Positions 1 through 8,128 of a stretch of 64,000 nucleotides of DNA are shown here, in pieces. The DNA comes from JAEXZL01 sp049943125. Its GTDB lineage: Bacteria; Bacillota; Clostridia; Clostridiales; Clostridiaceae. The stretch lies in the NCBI RefSeq assembly GCF_049943125.1, contig NZ_CP188040.1, forward strand, positions 2,356,001 to 2,420,000, read 5' to 3'. The notes beneath the pieces were generated by a model, which was not told the DNA's origin, made no database searches, and saw nothing but the letters and a program-made list of their open reading frames with translations. The translations under genes were made by a program, and so were the position numbers. The first letter of the stretch is position 1; every line of letters begins with the position of its first letter.

Positions 1-557
1 CAATAGTTATGGTAGGAGTTATAACTAAAATATCGATGTTTATGTTTATTGCTATCATAGGAATCAGCTCAGCTATGCAGCCCATAGTAGCTTATAATTA
101 TGGAGCAGGAAATTATGATGAAATGAAAAAGACCTTGAAGCTTTCCTTAAAGGTGGTATCCTTTATATCAGTTATTTTCTGGGCTATACTTGTTCTTTTT
201 TCCAATAATATCATTGGTTTCTTCCTAGAGGATAAAGCATTACTAGCTGAGACGGTAAGAGCATTTAGAATAAGTATCTCATTACTGCCTGCAGTAGGTA
301 TATATTATATTGCTATTCATTTTTATCAGTCTATTGGAGATGCCAGGAGTTCTTTTCTTCTATCAGTGTATAGACAGTTAGTAGTATTTATACCAGTAGT
401 ATTGATACTGGTTAATTACTTAGGAGTTAACGGGGCATGGCTATCTTATCCAATCTCCGACGGAATTTCTGCTATAACCTCTGTATTTTTCCTCTATAAG
501 CTGTGGAAGTTTGACTTCAGTGAAGAAATGGAAAGTAAAGGACTGCAGAATGCATAA
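1..557 (+). CDS. MATE family efflux transporter, C-terminal part (5' truncated by window edge)
   Basis: The frame is open to the first base of the window (first full codon at 3), so the ATG at 9 is probably internal and the gene starts upstream. About 184 codons are visible. They contain several hydrophobic segments and the MATE repeat signature QPIVAYNYGAG followed by a charged loop. MATE proteins export drugs or metabolites across the cytoplasmic membrane using a Na+ or H+ gradient; the family has 12 helices and about 450 residues, so this is roughly the last 40 percent. The substrate cannot be told. The gene ends at a strong bidirectional terminator shared with the convergent LD-carboxypeptidase gene. 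Confidence 0.85.
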   Translation, partial: IVMVGVITKISMFMFIAIIGISSAMQPIVAYNYGAGNYDEMKKTLKLSLKVVSFISVIFWAILVLFSNNIIGFFLEDKALLAETVRAFRISISLLPAVGIYYIAIHFYQSIGDARSSFLLSVYRQLVVFIPVVLILVNYLGVNGAWLSYPISDGISAITSVFFLYKLWKFDFSEEMESKGLQNA

Positions 558-572
558 TATATTATTGAATGT

Positions 573-603
573 AAAAAACACTCTAATTTAAGAGTGTTTT
601 TTT
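573..603. terminator. Bidirectional intrinsic terminator
   Basis: Stem CACTCT/AGAGTG with a 6-nt loop, flanked by A6 on the left and T-rich sequence on the right, so it works in both directions. It separates the MATE gene from the convergent minus-strand gene. Confidence 0.85.
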
Positions 604-619
604 ATTTCTTTAAAGCTAT

Positions 620-1540
620 TTATCTCACCACGGGCTCTAAAACCTCTATTTTTTTATTCTTACAATCCATTCTAATCTTAGCTCCAATGGGAAGGGTTAG
701 ATTAGGATAGCTGTGGCCACTGCATAGACCAGTGATTACTGGTAAATTAAATCTAGTGATTCTATCCTGTAAAACTTCTTTTACGGTAAGTGATCCTCCA
801 TCTGAAGAATCGTCACAATCTGTAAAATGTCCAAGAATTATACCTCTACAGCTTCTTAGCTTACCAGAGAGCAGTAAGGCTGTAAGCATTCGGTCTATGG
901 TGTAAGGCTTTTCTCCTATCTCTTCTATAAAAAGAATCTTATTATTAAGGTTAACCTCATAGGGAGTACCTAAGGAGGCATAAATCAAGGAGAGGTTGCC
1001 GCCTGCAAGTCTTCCTTCTACATTGAGATCACAGTTTGACTCAATAGGATGATTCTCAGGATTTAAAATGGTATATGGCTCATAGCCTTCCATGATAGTT
1101 TTGAAAAAAGAAGCTCTGGTATACTCCTCGGAAAAGTCAGAGGAGGCCATGGGGCCGTGGAAGGTAATGGTTTTAAATCTATCTGCTATATAGTTTAAAA
1201 ATATTGTTAAATCACTATAGCCTACAAAGATTTTTAGATTATTATATAAAGCATTGTAGTCCACATAAGGCATCATGCGCATTGTACCATAGCCACCCCT
1301 ATAGCATACAATAGCATCCACCTCCTTAAGGGAATACATCAGGTTTAAATCCTCTGCTCTATCAATATCCTTACCAGCTAAGTATCCATGACTGTCATAA
1401 AGATGGCTGCCTTTTATAATATTAAAGCCTAAGCTAGAAAAGGATGAAAGCTTTTCATCTATTTCCTGCTTAGGCCTCGGAGAGGCTGGTGCAATAATTC
1501 CTATAGTGCTAGCCTTTGTAATTCTTTTTGGAAGCTTCAT
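620..1540 (-). CDS. LD-carboxypeptidase family protein (peptidase S66, LdcA/MccF type)
   Basis: This 306-residue cytoplasmic protein has the S66 layout. The N-terminal IGIIAPASP strand comes first. The nucleophile Ser109 lies in VGYSDLT, the acid Glu lies in FIEEIGEKPY (about 206-207), and the catalytic His276 lies in GLCSGHSYPN. All three triad residues are therefore present. LdcA enzymes remove the terminal D-Ala from tetrapeptides during murein recycling, while the MccF branch cleaves microcin C or other acyl-adenylates. Sequence alone does not separate the two branches here. The ATG has a GAGGT ribosome binding site about 10 nt upstream. The gene faces the MATE gene and lies downstream of the CorA-like gene on the same strand. 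Confidence 0.85.
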   Translation of the reverse strand: MKLPKRITKASTIGIIAPASPRPKQEIDEKLSSFSSLGFNIIKGSHLYDSHGYLAGKDIDRAEDLNLMYSLKEVDAIVCYRGGYGTMRMMPYVDYNALYNNLKIFVGYSDLTIFLNYIADRFKTITFHGPMASSDFSEEYTRASFFKTIMEGYEPYTILNPENHPIESNCDLNVEGRLAGGNLSLIYASLGTPYEVNLNNKILFIEEIGEKPYTIDRMLTALLLSGKLRSCRGIILGHFTDCDDSSDGGSLTVKEVLQDRITRFNLPVITGLCSGHSYPNLTLPIGAKIRMDCKNKKIEVLEPVVR

Positions 1541-1657
1541 AAATAAATCTACCTCAAATAAATTGCTATTATAAATATACTATGGGATTTTACATTTATG
1601 CATCTGTTATGAATATATTATAAAATCTTATAGTATTGCAGATGAAGTATTTTATTT

Positions 1658-2602
1658 TTAGAACATATCCTTCTTATATAAGATTGCAATTGAAGCTAAG
1701 GATAATCCTACTATTAGACCTATTATAATATAGAAACCATTAGGATTACCGGAAAGAGGGATGTATTGCATGTTCATACCAAAAAGTCCAGAAATCATAT
1801 TTGGAATCGCCATAACAATAGTGATAGAAGCTAACAGCTTCATTACAATATTTAAGTTGTTTGAAATTACAGAAGCAAAGGCATCCATGGTGCCAGATAG
1901 AATGTTACTATAAATATCTGTCATTTCTATAGCCTGCTTATGCTCTATAATTACATCTTCTAATAAATCCTTATCCTCCTCATACTTCTGCATAAAGTCT
2001 ATTTTTAGCATTTTTTCAAGAGTTATTTCATTAGACTTTAAAGAAGTAGAGAAATATACTAGAGATTTTTCTAGAGATAAAAGCTGTATAAGCTCTCTAT
2101 TTTTCATGGATTTATGAAGCCTTTTTTCAATGAGTACGCTTTTCTTATCTATCTGTCTTAAATATAAAAGATAGAAGGTAGAGATCCTATTTAGTATTTG
2201 AAGTATAAAGCGGGACCTTTTAAAGGTAAAGAAGGATTTGATCTTTCCGTCTACAAAGTCCTGAACAATCTTGCTGTTTTTAAGGCATATAGTAATTATC
2301 TCTTTTTCTGTATGGATTATTCCTATAGGATAGGTATCATAAGTAAGAGAATTATCTTCCATTTCTGTAAAAGGTATATCTAGTATTATCAGAGTGTTAT
2401 TATCCTCAGTTTCAATTCGGGAGGTTTCCTCATCATCTAAGGGGGCTTTCAAGAAATCCAGTGGTACTCCTGTCTTTTTTGAAACTAATACTAGTTCCTC
2501 TTCAGAAGGGGCAACAATGTTTACCCAACACCCAGGTTCCATAGTTTCAAGGCTCTTAAGGGTGTGATCATTTTCTGATATGCTTTTATATATATGTATC
2601 AT
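1658..2602 (-). CDS. corA: CorA-like Mg2+/divalent cation transporter
   Basis: The 314-residue protein ends with two transmembrane helices, the first followed by the CorA signature GMN (in ISGLFGMNMQYIP, near residue 275). The long N-terminal part is acidic and helical, as expected for the cytoplasmic funnel that senses Mg2+. CorA proteins form homopentameric channels in the cytoplasmic membrane. The length is typical. Subfamilies carry Mg2+, Co2+, Ni2+ or Zn2+ and cannot be separated by eye. A GGAGGTGAT ribosome binding site precedes the ATG, and a fair sigma-A promoter lies just upstream. Confidence 0.88.
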   Translation of the reverse strand: MIHIYKSISENDHTLKSLETMEPGCWVNIVAPSEEELVLVSKKTGVPLDFLKAPLDDEETSRIETEDNNTLIILDIPFTEMEDNSLTYDTYPIGIIHTEKEIITICLKNSKIVQDFVDGKIKSFFTFKRSRFILQILNRISTFYLLYLRQIDKKSVLIEKRLHKSMKNRELIQLLSLEKSLVYFSTSLKSNEITLEKMLKIDFMQKYEEDKDLLEDVIIEHKQAIEMTDIYSNILSGTMDAFASVISNNLNIVMKLLASITIVMAIPNMISGLFGMNMQYIPLSGNPNGFYIIIGLIVGLSLASIAILYKKDMF

Positions 2603-2631
2603 AGTATCACCTCCATGTACTTTACTTTAAT

Positions 2632-2660
2632 ATTATAGCCTAAAGATGAGAGAATGTAGA
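2632..2660 (-). promoter_or_regulatory. Putative sigma-A promoter of the corA-like gene
   Basis: Read on the minus strand: TCTACA, 17-nt spacer, TATAAT, about 30 bp before the start codon. The -10 is perfect and the -35 matches 4 of 6. Confidence 0.55.
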
Positions 2661-2695
2661 TAAAAACTTTAAATAATCATTAAGAGCTTTAAGGG

Positions 2696-2741
2696 AAAAA
2701 GCCAAGGAACTTATAGAAGTGATATAAGTAACTTGGCTTTA
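2696..2741 (-). terminator. Intrinsic terminator of the M20 peptidase gene
   Basis: On the minus strand AAAGCCAAG pairs with CTTGGCTTT, with an inner ACTTATA/TATAAGT stem, and a T-run follows. It lies just downstream of the M20 stop codon. Confidence 0.7.
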
Positions 2742-2749
2742 TATACTAT

Positions 2750-3910
2750 TTAAATTTTTGTATTATGATAGAATTCCTCCTTAACCTCTGATAAGAGATT
2801 TTCACTTCCTATCAAATCCAATCCTGTGAGGGCCAGGGCACAGGCGGCCTTTTCTGCCCTATCCTTTGCAAAATCTGTGAGGGTTGTGGAACCAAATTCC
2901 TTAGTTCCATAGGCTGCTCCTTCTTCCTGTAATATACCTATGTAAGGGTGAATGGAAGGACACTTATGGCTAACAGCCCCAAGGCTTAAAGAAGCTCGTG
3001 TAGACTTAAAGTCTTTTACTTCTATAATACCGCATTCCTTAAGATTGTGGCAGAATAACCGGGATAAGGTGATATTAGTTAATAACTCCTGATAAGGAGG
3101 GGAATAAAGAACTATTTTTGAGGATAAGTTCAGTTTTTTTTCTACAAAGGCAACAGTATCTCGAAGCTCCCTTTCCCCATAGTCTGCTATAGTGGAGTTT
3201 TCTCCTCTTATATAAAATTTTGCTGTAACCTCCTTTGGTAGAAGAAGAGGTGTTTCGCCTCCTTTTGAAAGGACACCCTCTATACTTAGTTTTTTTGAGA
3301 ATCTTCTATTAAGGGAGTTGATTATATTAAAGGTAAGAAGCATTCCATCTAAAGCTGAGCTGGTTTCCTCATTAAGAAAGGATAAACCATCCTTACCAAT
3401 ATAGGTTACAGATAAAGGAGTGGTAGCAAAAGAAGTACCACTTTCAGAGGTTTCTGTATCTGGGTGTGCCATGAGTACAGCATCTATACCTTGAAAGACT
3501 CCTTGTTTCGCCATTGTAACCTTTGCACCACCAAAATATTCACCAGGACAACCTAACACTGTAATAGTACCTTTTAATTTTTCTACTGCTCTTTTAAGTC
3601 CTAAGGCAGTTAAAAGAGAAATGGCACAAAGAAGATTATGACCAGTGATATGGCCATGGTCTTCTACAGCATCATATTCACAGATTACACAGAGATTTGG
3701 ATAGCCCTCTCCATAGGTAGCCTTAAAGGCTGTTTCTATCTCTAAAAAGTGCTCTTCTATTTTAAATTCATTTTCTTTTAAAGTATTTATTATTTTATTA
3801 TATGCATTAAATTCTTTGTAGCTGGCTTCAGGATTATGATACATATAGTCAGAGAGCTTAAAAATCTCTTCCCTAGCATTAGCTATGATGCTTATAATTT
3901 CTTGTTTCAT
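2750..3910 (-). CDS. M20 family amidohydrolase/peptidase (AbgB/PM20D2-like) with substituted metal ligands
   Basis: The 386 residues have the M20D order: YHNPE near 24-28, CEYDA at 77-81, a GHN motif, a GxPxE motif, then AHP (His149) and SIHPY (His321). In the family, two metals are held by Cys and His of CGHN, a Glu pair in PAEE, and the later histidines. Here the CGHN Cys is Thr89 (TGHN) and the second Glu of the pair is Tyr125 (PGEY). His91, Glu124, His149 and His321 remain. The protein may use fewer metals, another substrate, or be catalytically weak. Typical family substrates are N-acyl or aminobenzoyl amino acids and dipeptides. The start has a GGGGAGGT ribosome binding site. Confidence 0.78.
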   Translation of the reverse strand: MKQEIISIIANAREEIFKLSDYMYHNPEASYKEFNAYNKIINTLKENEFKIEEHFLEIETAFKATYGEGYPNLCVICEYDAVEDHGHITGHNLLCAISLLTALGLKRAVEKLKGTITVLGCPGEYFGGAKVTMAKQGVFQGIDAVLMAHPDTETSESGTSFATTPLSVTYIGKDGLSFLNEETSSALDGMLLTFNIINSLNRRFSKKLSIEGVLSKGGETPLLLPKEVTAKFYIRGENSTIADYGERELRDTVAFVEKKLNLSSKIVLYSPPYQELLTNITLSRLFCHNLKECGIIEVKDFKSTRASLSLGAVSHKCPSIHPYIGILQEEGAAYGTKEFGSTTLTDFAKDRAEKAACALALTGLDLIGSENLLSEVKEEFYHNTKI

Positions 3911-4047
3911 CTAAAGACCTCCCCAAAATTTATCATTTTTAGTTTATCCTCATAAGAAAAATATATTATAGTTATTTTAGTACTATTTTTTAAAATAAAT
4001 TTTCTTCTGAAATACAGTGTGGACAAACTTTAAATAGCACATGAGCT

Positions 4048-4077
4048 GAATAAAATGTATTATACGAGGCAATAATT
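4048..4077 (+). promoter_or_regulatory. Putative forespore (sigma-F/sigma-G type) promoter for gin
   Basis: GAATA (4048-4052), a 15-nt spacer, then GGCAATAATT (4068-4077). The -10 fits the forespore consensus GGnnAnAnTw at every fixed base. The spacer suits sigma-F, while the -35 fits sigma-G (GhATR) slightly better. It is about 60 bp upstream of gin, which is sigma-F dependent in B. subtilis. Confidence 0.5.
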
Positions 4078-4138
4078 AAGATAAAAGATTTTAGGGGGTG
4101 TATTTCTTTTAAGGTAAAGCCTTTAAAGAAGAATTTCA

Positions 4139-4345
4139 ATGAAAAAAAGCTGCATTCTATGTAGGAAGTCTAAATCTGATGGTATAGTAATAAACGGAAA
4201 AAGAATCTGTAAAAGCTGCGAAGAAAAATTAATAAGCATTAAAGCAGGAAATGACTTTTATGAATACTATAAGGAATGTATAAAAAGAGATATATTATCC
4301 TTGACTCTAAGGAATAAGATGATAAATTGTACGAGCTACAGCTAA
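4139..4345 (+). CDS. csfB: Sigma-G inhibitor Gin (CsfB-like anti-sigma factor)
   Basis: This 68-residue protein has the Gin zinc module: two CxxC pairs (C5/C8 and C24/C27) around a short DGIVINGKR turn, then a helical charged tail. Gin binds zinc and holds sigma-G (and sigma-E in some settings) inactive until engulfment is complete. Position supports the call, because csfB lies just upstream of tmk in B. subtilis as here. The start is the only ATG in frame; its ribosome binding site is weak, and a small AAGG-taaag-CCTT hairpin lies in the leader, so translation may be low or controlled. It is preceded by a forespore-type promoter and closed by its own terminator, so it is a separate transcription unit. 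Confidence 0.8.
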   Translation: MKKSCILCRKSKSDGIVINGKRICKSCEEKLISIKAGNDFYEYYKECIKRDILSLTLRNKMINCTSYS

Positions 4346-4361
4346 GAGAAATGTAGATTAT

Positions 4362-4388
4362 AAAAAGCAGCCTAAAAGCTGCTTTTTT
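4362..4388 (+). terminator. Intrinsic terminator after gin
   Basis: AAAAGCAGC / GCTGCTTTT, a 9-bp stem with a 6-nt loop and a T6 tail, about 17 bp after the gin stop. Confidence 0.88.
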
Positions 4389-4498
4389 AATGCCTAGAAA
4401 GTGATAATTTCCTGGGCATTGAAATTAGTAGCTTCATTCTATTCCAATGCTTGGTTTTAGGCCTTTCGAGAGATAATATAAAGGTTTTATAGAATACT

Positions 4499-4527
4499 TT
4501 GAAATAGCAATGGAAAAGTGCTATAAT
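4499..4527 (+). promoter_or_regulatory. Sigma-A promoter of the tmk operon
   Basis: TTGAAA, 17-nt spacer, TATAAT. It is placed 22 bp before the tmk start and after the gin terminator. Confidence 0.8.
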
Positions 4528-4549
4528 TATAAGGCTTAGGAGGTAGTTT

Positions 4550-5194
4550 ATGAAAGGTTTATTTATTACTTTTGAGGGGCCTGAGGGGGCGGGAAAAACC
4601 ACAATAGTGGAAGCGCTAAAAAGATATACAGAAGCTAACGGTATAAGCTGTATATATACTAGAGAGCCAGGGGGCATTTCTATATCAGAACAGATTAGAG
4701 ATATTATCTTAAAAGAAGAAAATACTCTCATGGATGGGAAGACAGAAGCACTCCTTTTTGCAGCCTCGAGAAGACAGCACCTTGTGGAAAAGGTTATACC
4801 TGCTTTAAAATCTGGAAAGATAGTTGTTTGCGATAGATTTATTGATTCCTCATTAGTATACCAGGGCTATGCTCGTAATTTAACTATGGAGTCTGTAATG
4901 AGAGTTAATTCCTTTGCTATAGGGGAATATATGCCTGATATAACTATTTATTTAGACATAGATCCAGAGCTAGGCCTTTCTCGTATTTCAAAGAATACTG
5001 GAAGAGAGATTAACAGGCTCGATCTAGAAACACTGGATTTTCATAAAAAGGTTAGGGAGGGCTACAAGCTTTTAATAAAAGAGTTCCCTGATAGGATTAT
5101 CGAAATAGATGCTTCAAAGGATATGGAAGAGGTATTTGAAGCTGTACTAACTGCTCTTAGGGGAAGCTTTAAAGAATTTGGATTATCCCTGTAG
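4550..5194 (+). CDS. tmk: Thymidylate kinase
   Basis: Tmk phosphorylates dTMP to dTDP with ATP, the step that joins de novo and salvage dTTP synthesis. The 214-residue protein has the P-loop GPEGAGKT (10-17), the dTMP-binding TREPGG (37-42), the DRF motif at 95-97, and a LID segment around GREINRLDLE (about 147-156). Length is normal. GGAGGT precedes the ATG. It heads a tmk-darA-holB-ricT string with a clear sigma-A promoter, the same order as in B. subtilis except that yaaR is absent between darA and holB. Confidence 0.96.
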   Translation: MKGLFITFEGPEGAGKTTIVEALKRYTEANGISCIYTREPGGISISEQIRDIILKEENTLMDGKTEALLFAASRRQHLVEKVIPALKSGKIVVCDRFIDSSLVYQGYARNLTMESVMRVNSFAIGEYMPDITIYLDIDPELGLSRISKNTGREINRLDLETLDFHKKVREGYKLLIKEFPDRIIEIDASKDMEEVFEAVLTALRGSFKEFGLSL

Positions 5195-5301
5195 ACACAA
5201 TATATATTTTAACTAATTTAATAAACTTATATATAAAATTGTGATAGAATATAAGCATAATATCCCGTTCTTTAATATTTAACTGTTGGGAGGTGCTTAT
5301 A

Positions 5302-5631
5302 ATGAAATTAGTAATAGCAATAATACAGGATGATGATGCATCGGATTTATTAGATCTATTAACAGAAAAAGGATTTAGAGTAACTAAATTAGCTACCACT
5401 GGTGGCTTTCTTAAATCCGGTAATACCACTCTTATGATTGGTGTTGAAGAGGAAAAGACCAGAGAAGTCCTTGGAATCATTGAAGATACCTGCAAGGTTA
5501 GGGAGCAGGTAGTAACTACCCCTTCTCCTATGTCAGGCTCTACTGGAGTATATATTCCTTATCCAGTTGAGGTGCAGGTTGGGGGAGCTACAATTTTTGT
5601 AGTAGATGTAGATCAATTTATCAGATATTAA
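5302..5631 (+). CDS. darA: Cyclic-di-AMP receptor DarA (PstA/YaaQ, PII-like)
   Basis: The 109-residue product matches the length of the PII-like c-di-AMP receptor. N-terminal KLVIAIIQDDDA is followed by the RVTKLATTGGFLKSGNTTLMIG region that contributes to ligand binding, then a T-loop-like stretch around the VTTPSPM segment, and a C-terminal IFVVDVDQFIRY strand. DarA forms trimers that bind c-di-AMP; its output partner is not settled. I chose the ATG at 5302 because GGGAGGT lies 7 nt upstream; the GTG at 5293 sits inside that site. The window also carries disA, a c-di-AMP synthase, at 20241. Confidence 0.93.
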   Translation: MKLVIAIIQDDDASDLLDLLTEKGFRVTKLATTGGFLKSGNTTLMIGVEEEKTREVLGIIEDTCKVREQVVTTPSPMSGSTGVYIPYPVEVQVGGATIFVVDVDQFIRY

Positions 5632-5656
5632 TAAGCTTAGAAATGGAGGGAGCACA

Positions 5657-6589
5657 GTGTACAACTTTATAGGTCATGACTTGGTGAGAAGCTGGGTTAA
5701 GGATGCTGTAAAAGCTGGCTCCCTTCCTCATGCTCATTTAATAACCGGACAGGATGGAATAGGAAAAAGCTATTTAGCTAGAGAGATTGCCTCCAATATA
5801 TTAAACGTTGAAAATGATAAACCACATGTGGATATAATAGAATTTAGGACGGAAAAAAAATCCTTTGGTGTGGATGAAGTAAGAATGATCATTGAAGAGG
5901 TTAATAAAAAGCCCTTCAGCAGTGATAAGAAGGTAATAATAGTTTATCATGGAGAAAAACTTACGGTTCAGGCACAAAATGCTTTTCTAAAAACTATTGA
6001 AGAGCCTCCAATGGGTGTACATATTATAATTACTACAGAAAGCACAGAATATTTATTAGATACTATAAAATCAAGATGTCAGATACATAAGCTTTTAAGG
6101 CTCTCTAAAGAACAGATGAGTAAGTTTCTTGAGCTTCATTTTCCTGATATAGATAGAGAAACCTATTCTATGGCAATTGCCTTCAGTGATGGTATTCCAG
6201 GAAGAGTAGAGCGTTTTTTAGTGGATGAGGAATTTAATAATATAAGAACCATAACTCTAAAAATCCTGGAGGATATTCTATCTAAGGATGAGACACTAGT
6301 GATAAAATATGAAGTAGAGCTAGCTAAGTACAAAAATAAGGAAGATGATATATTAAATAGTTTATTATCTTTTATTAGAGATATAATGATATATAAGGAC
6401 CTAGAAAATTCTAGGATAATAGTAAATAGAGATAAGCTTGGGGATATAGAGAATCTTGCTAACAGATTTTCCTATACTAAGCTATACGAGCTTATTGAGA
6501 TTATCAATAAATCTCGTGAGGCATTTTTTAGTAATGTCAGCTCTGCAGTTACCTATGATATTATGCTGCTTAACATGTTGGAGGTTTAG
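5657..6589 (+). CDS. holB: DNA polymerase III subunit delta'
   Basis: The delta' subunit is part of the clamp loader that opens the sliding clamp during replication. The 310 residues show a Walker-A-like GQDGIGKS (31-38), the NAFLKTIEEPP motif (108-118) and the SRC motif (139-141) typical of delta'. The four-cysteine zinc module of E. coli HolB is missing, so this is a zinc-less delta'. The start is GTG with GGAGGG upstream. It is co-oriented in the tmk operon, and the next gene starts 1 nt past its stop with its ribosome binding site inside holB, so the two are probably translationally coupled. Confidence 0.9.
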   Translation: MYNFIGHDLVRSWVKDAVKAGSLPHAHLITGQDGIGKSYLAREIASNILNVENDKPHVDIIEFRTEKKSFGVDEVRMIIEEVNKKPFSSDKKVIIVYHGEKLTVQAQNAFLKTIEEPPMGVHIIITTESTEYLLDTIKSRCQIHKLLRLSKEQMSKFLELHFPDIDRETYSMAIAFSDGIPGRVERFLVDEEFNNIRTITLKILEDILSKDETLVIKYEVELAKYKNKEDDILNSLLSFIRDIMIYKDLENSRIIVNRDKLGDIENLANRFSYTKLYELIEIINKSREAFFSNVSSAVTYDIMLLNMLEV

Positions 6590-6590
6590 A

Positions 6591-7463
6591 ATGATTGATG
6601 TAGTGGGAGTAAGATTTAAAAAGGCGGGGAAAATATATTATTTTGCTCCGGTGGATTTACACATAGAAAAGGGTGACTATGTAATTGTTGAAACTGCTAG
6701 GGGGATAGAGTTTGGAGAATGCGTGGTTGGTCCCAAAAAGATAACAGAGAAAGAAATTGTTTCTCCTTTAAAGAATGTTTTAAGAGTTGCAGATCATGAG
6801 GACATTAATAGACACGAGGATAACAAGAAAAAAGAGGCTGAGGCCTTTAATATATGCATGAGCAAGATAGTTGAGCATCAGCTTACCATGAAGCTTATCG
6901 ATGTTGAGTACACCTTTGATAATAATAAAGTAATTTTCTATTTTACAGCAGAGGGTAGGGTGGATTTTAGAGACCTTGTAAAGGATCTGGCCACCATCTT
7001 TAAAACCAGAATTGAGCTTAGACAAATTGGAGTAAGAGATGAGGCAAAAATGGTAGGAGGACTAGGTCCTTGCGGAAGATCCCTATGCTGCTCCAGTTAT
7101 TTAGGAGATTTTGCTTCTGTATCTATTAAGATGGCAAAGGAACAGAATTTATCTTTAAATCCTACAAAGATATCTGGTATCTGTGGAAGACTCATGTGCT
7201 GCTTAAACTATGAACAGGATACCTATGAGACTATTAGAAAGAAGCTACCTAAGGTAGGGTCAATAGTTGAAACGCCTCAAGGAAAAGGAGAGGTAGTGAC
7301 AAACAGTGTGGTTAAAGAGTCTGTGAAGGTTAAAATAAAGATAAGGGAAGATGAAGAAACTCTTATACTAGCTAATATAAACGATATAAAGTTAATCTCT
7401 GGCGATTATGAGGATAGCACACCTATAGATGATGTGATAGTTGATATAGTTCCTGCTGATTAG
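6591..7463 (+). CDS. ricT: RicT (YaaT), PSP1-domain Fe-S regulatory protein
   Basis: RicT works with RicA and RicF in the Y-complex, which guides RNase Y mRNA processing and promotes Spo0A activation, competence and biofilm formation in B. subtilis. The 290-residue protein has the PSP1 domain and six clustered cysteines: C161, C166, C167, C198, C203 and C204, in GPCGRSLCC and GICGRLMCC. These fit the [4Fe-4S] ligands reported for the complex. The ATG at 6591 was chosen because TTGGAGG is placed correctly in the end of holB; an upstream in-frame extension would overlap holB widely. It is the conserved neighbour of holB. RicA and RicF are not in this window. Confidence 0.93.
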   Translation: MIDVVGVRFKKAGKIYYFAPVDLHIEKGDYVIVETARGIEFGECVVGPKKITEKEIVSPLKNVLRVADHEDINRHEDNKKKEAEAFNICMSKIVEHQLTMKLIDVEYTFDNNKVIFYFTAEGRVDFRDLVKDLATIFKTRIELRQIGVRDEAKMVGGLGPCGRSLCCSSYLGDFASVSIKMAKEQNLSLNPTKISGICGRLMCCLNYEQDTYETIRKKLPKVGSIVETPQGKGEVVTNSVVKESVKVKIKIREDEETLILANINDIKLISGDYEDSTPIDDVIVDIVPAD

Positions 7464-7502
7464 GATGAGGTATAATCGTAAGGGGACTTTAGGAGGATGA
7501 AT

Positions 7503-7706
7503 ATGAAATCTTTATTAAAGGTGAGAAGCATTAATAGTACTCAAGATGTAATACAGGTACGAACTTGTATTTCTAAACATGAAGGCGTAATTGCTTGTGA
7601 GATTAACAAAGAAAAAGGCGAAGTAAGTATTGTGTATGATAATTATTTCGTTAAAGAGGAAGATTTTATAAGCTCTATTGAAGAATTAGGCTATACGGTG
7701 ATATAA
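7503..7706 (+). CDS. Small HMA-fold protein without the CxxC metal motif
   Basis: This 67-residue protein aligns by eye with heavy-metal-associated domains (SKHEGVIACEINKEKGEVSIVYD and IEELGYTVI match the usual pattern). The loop that normally carries GMxCxxC reads INSTQD instead, so the metal ligands are absent. It is therefore unlikely to be a CopZ-type copper chaperone. The ATG at 7503 was chosen because AGGAGG ends 6 nt upstream; the ATG at 7497 directly abuts that site. It lies between ricT and ferredoxin. Function is unknown; the fold could serve protein contacts. Confidence 0.7.
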   Translation: MKSLLKVRSINSTQDVIQVRTCISKHEGVIACEINKEKGEVSIVYDNYFVKEEDFISSIEELGYTVI

Positions 7707-7806
7707 AATTAACAAATATAAAACATTATCTCTTTAAAAACACATAAGAACGTGTTAAAATGTATGTGTGTCTTGGGACATCCATTTTATTAGGAGGTGT
7801 GTGATT

Positions 7807-7977
7807 ATGTCATTTGTAATTAATGATGCTTGTATAAGCTGTGGAGCTTGTGCTACAGAGTGTCCTGTTAATGCTATAGAGCAAGGGGATTCTATATACG
7901 TAATAGATGCTAACACTTGTATAGATTGTGGAAACTGTGCATCTGTTTGCCCAGTAGGAGCACCTACAGAGGGTTAA
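7807..7977 (+). CDS. Clostridial 2[4Fe-4S] ferredoxin
   Basis: The 56 residues hold two CxxCxxCxxxCP sets: C9, C12, C15, C19 and C38, C41, C44, C48. This is the classic low-potential clostridial ferredoxin that carries electrons between pyruvate:ferredoxin oxidoreductase, hydrogenase and other enzymes in anaerobes. The ATG at 7807 has TTAGGAGGTG upstream; the longer frame upstream has no ribosome binding site. The leader (about 7739-7769) contains overlapping short inverted repeats (AACAC/GTGTT and ACACATA/TATGTGT) of unknown role. A very strong terminator follows directly, as expected for a highly expressed single gene. Confidence 0.96.
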   Translation: MSFVINDACISCGACATECPVNAIEQGDSIYVIDANTCIDCGNCASVCPVGAPTEG

Positions 7978-7983
7978 TTAGAA

Positions 7984-8017
7984 AAAAACGGTTCATCTTA
8001 ATAGATGAACCGTTTTT
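7984..8017 (+). terminator. Strong intrinsic terminator of ferredoxin
   Basis: A perfect 15-bp stem AAAAACGGTTCATCT / AGATGAACCGTTTTT with a TAAT loop, 6 bp after the stop codon. Confidence 0.93.
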
Positions 8018-8128
8018 ATTTGACAAGCCTTTCCGTAGATTATTTAAAGGGTATTATATAGCTTATAACATAAAAAATATATTCTTGTTGTATAGTTCAC
8101 AACAATAAAGAAAAAGGGAAAGCTTTAG

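Noticed and set aside
8085..8105. Inverted repeat TTGTTGT/ACAACAA after the MBL gene
   Set aside because: Only 7 bp, AT-rich and with a distant T-run; not strong enough to call a terminator.
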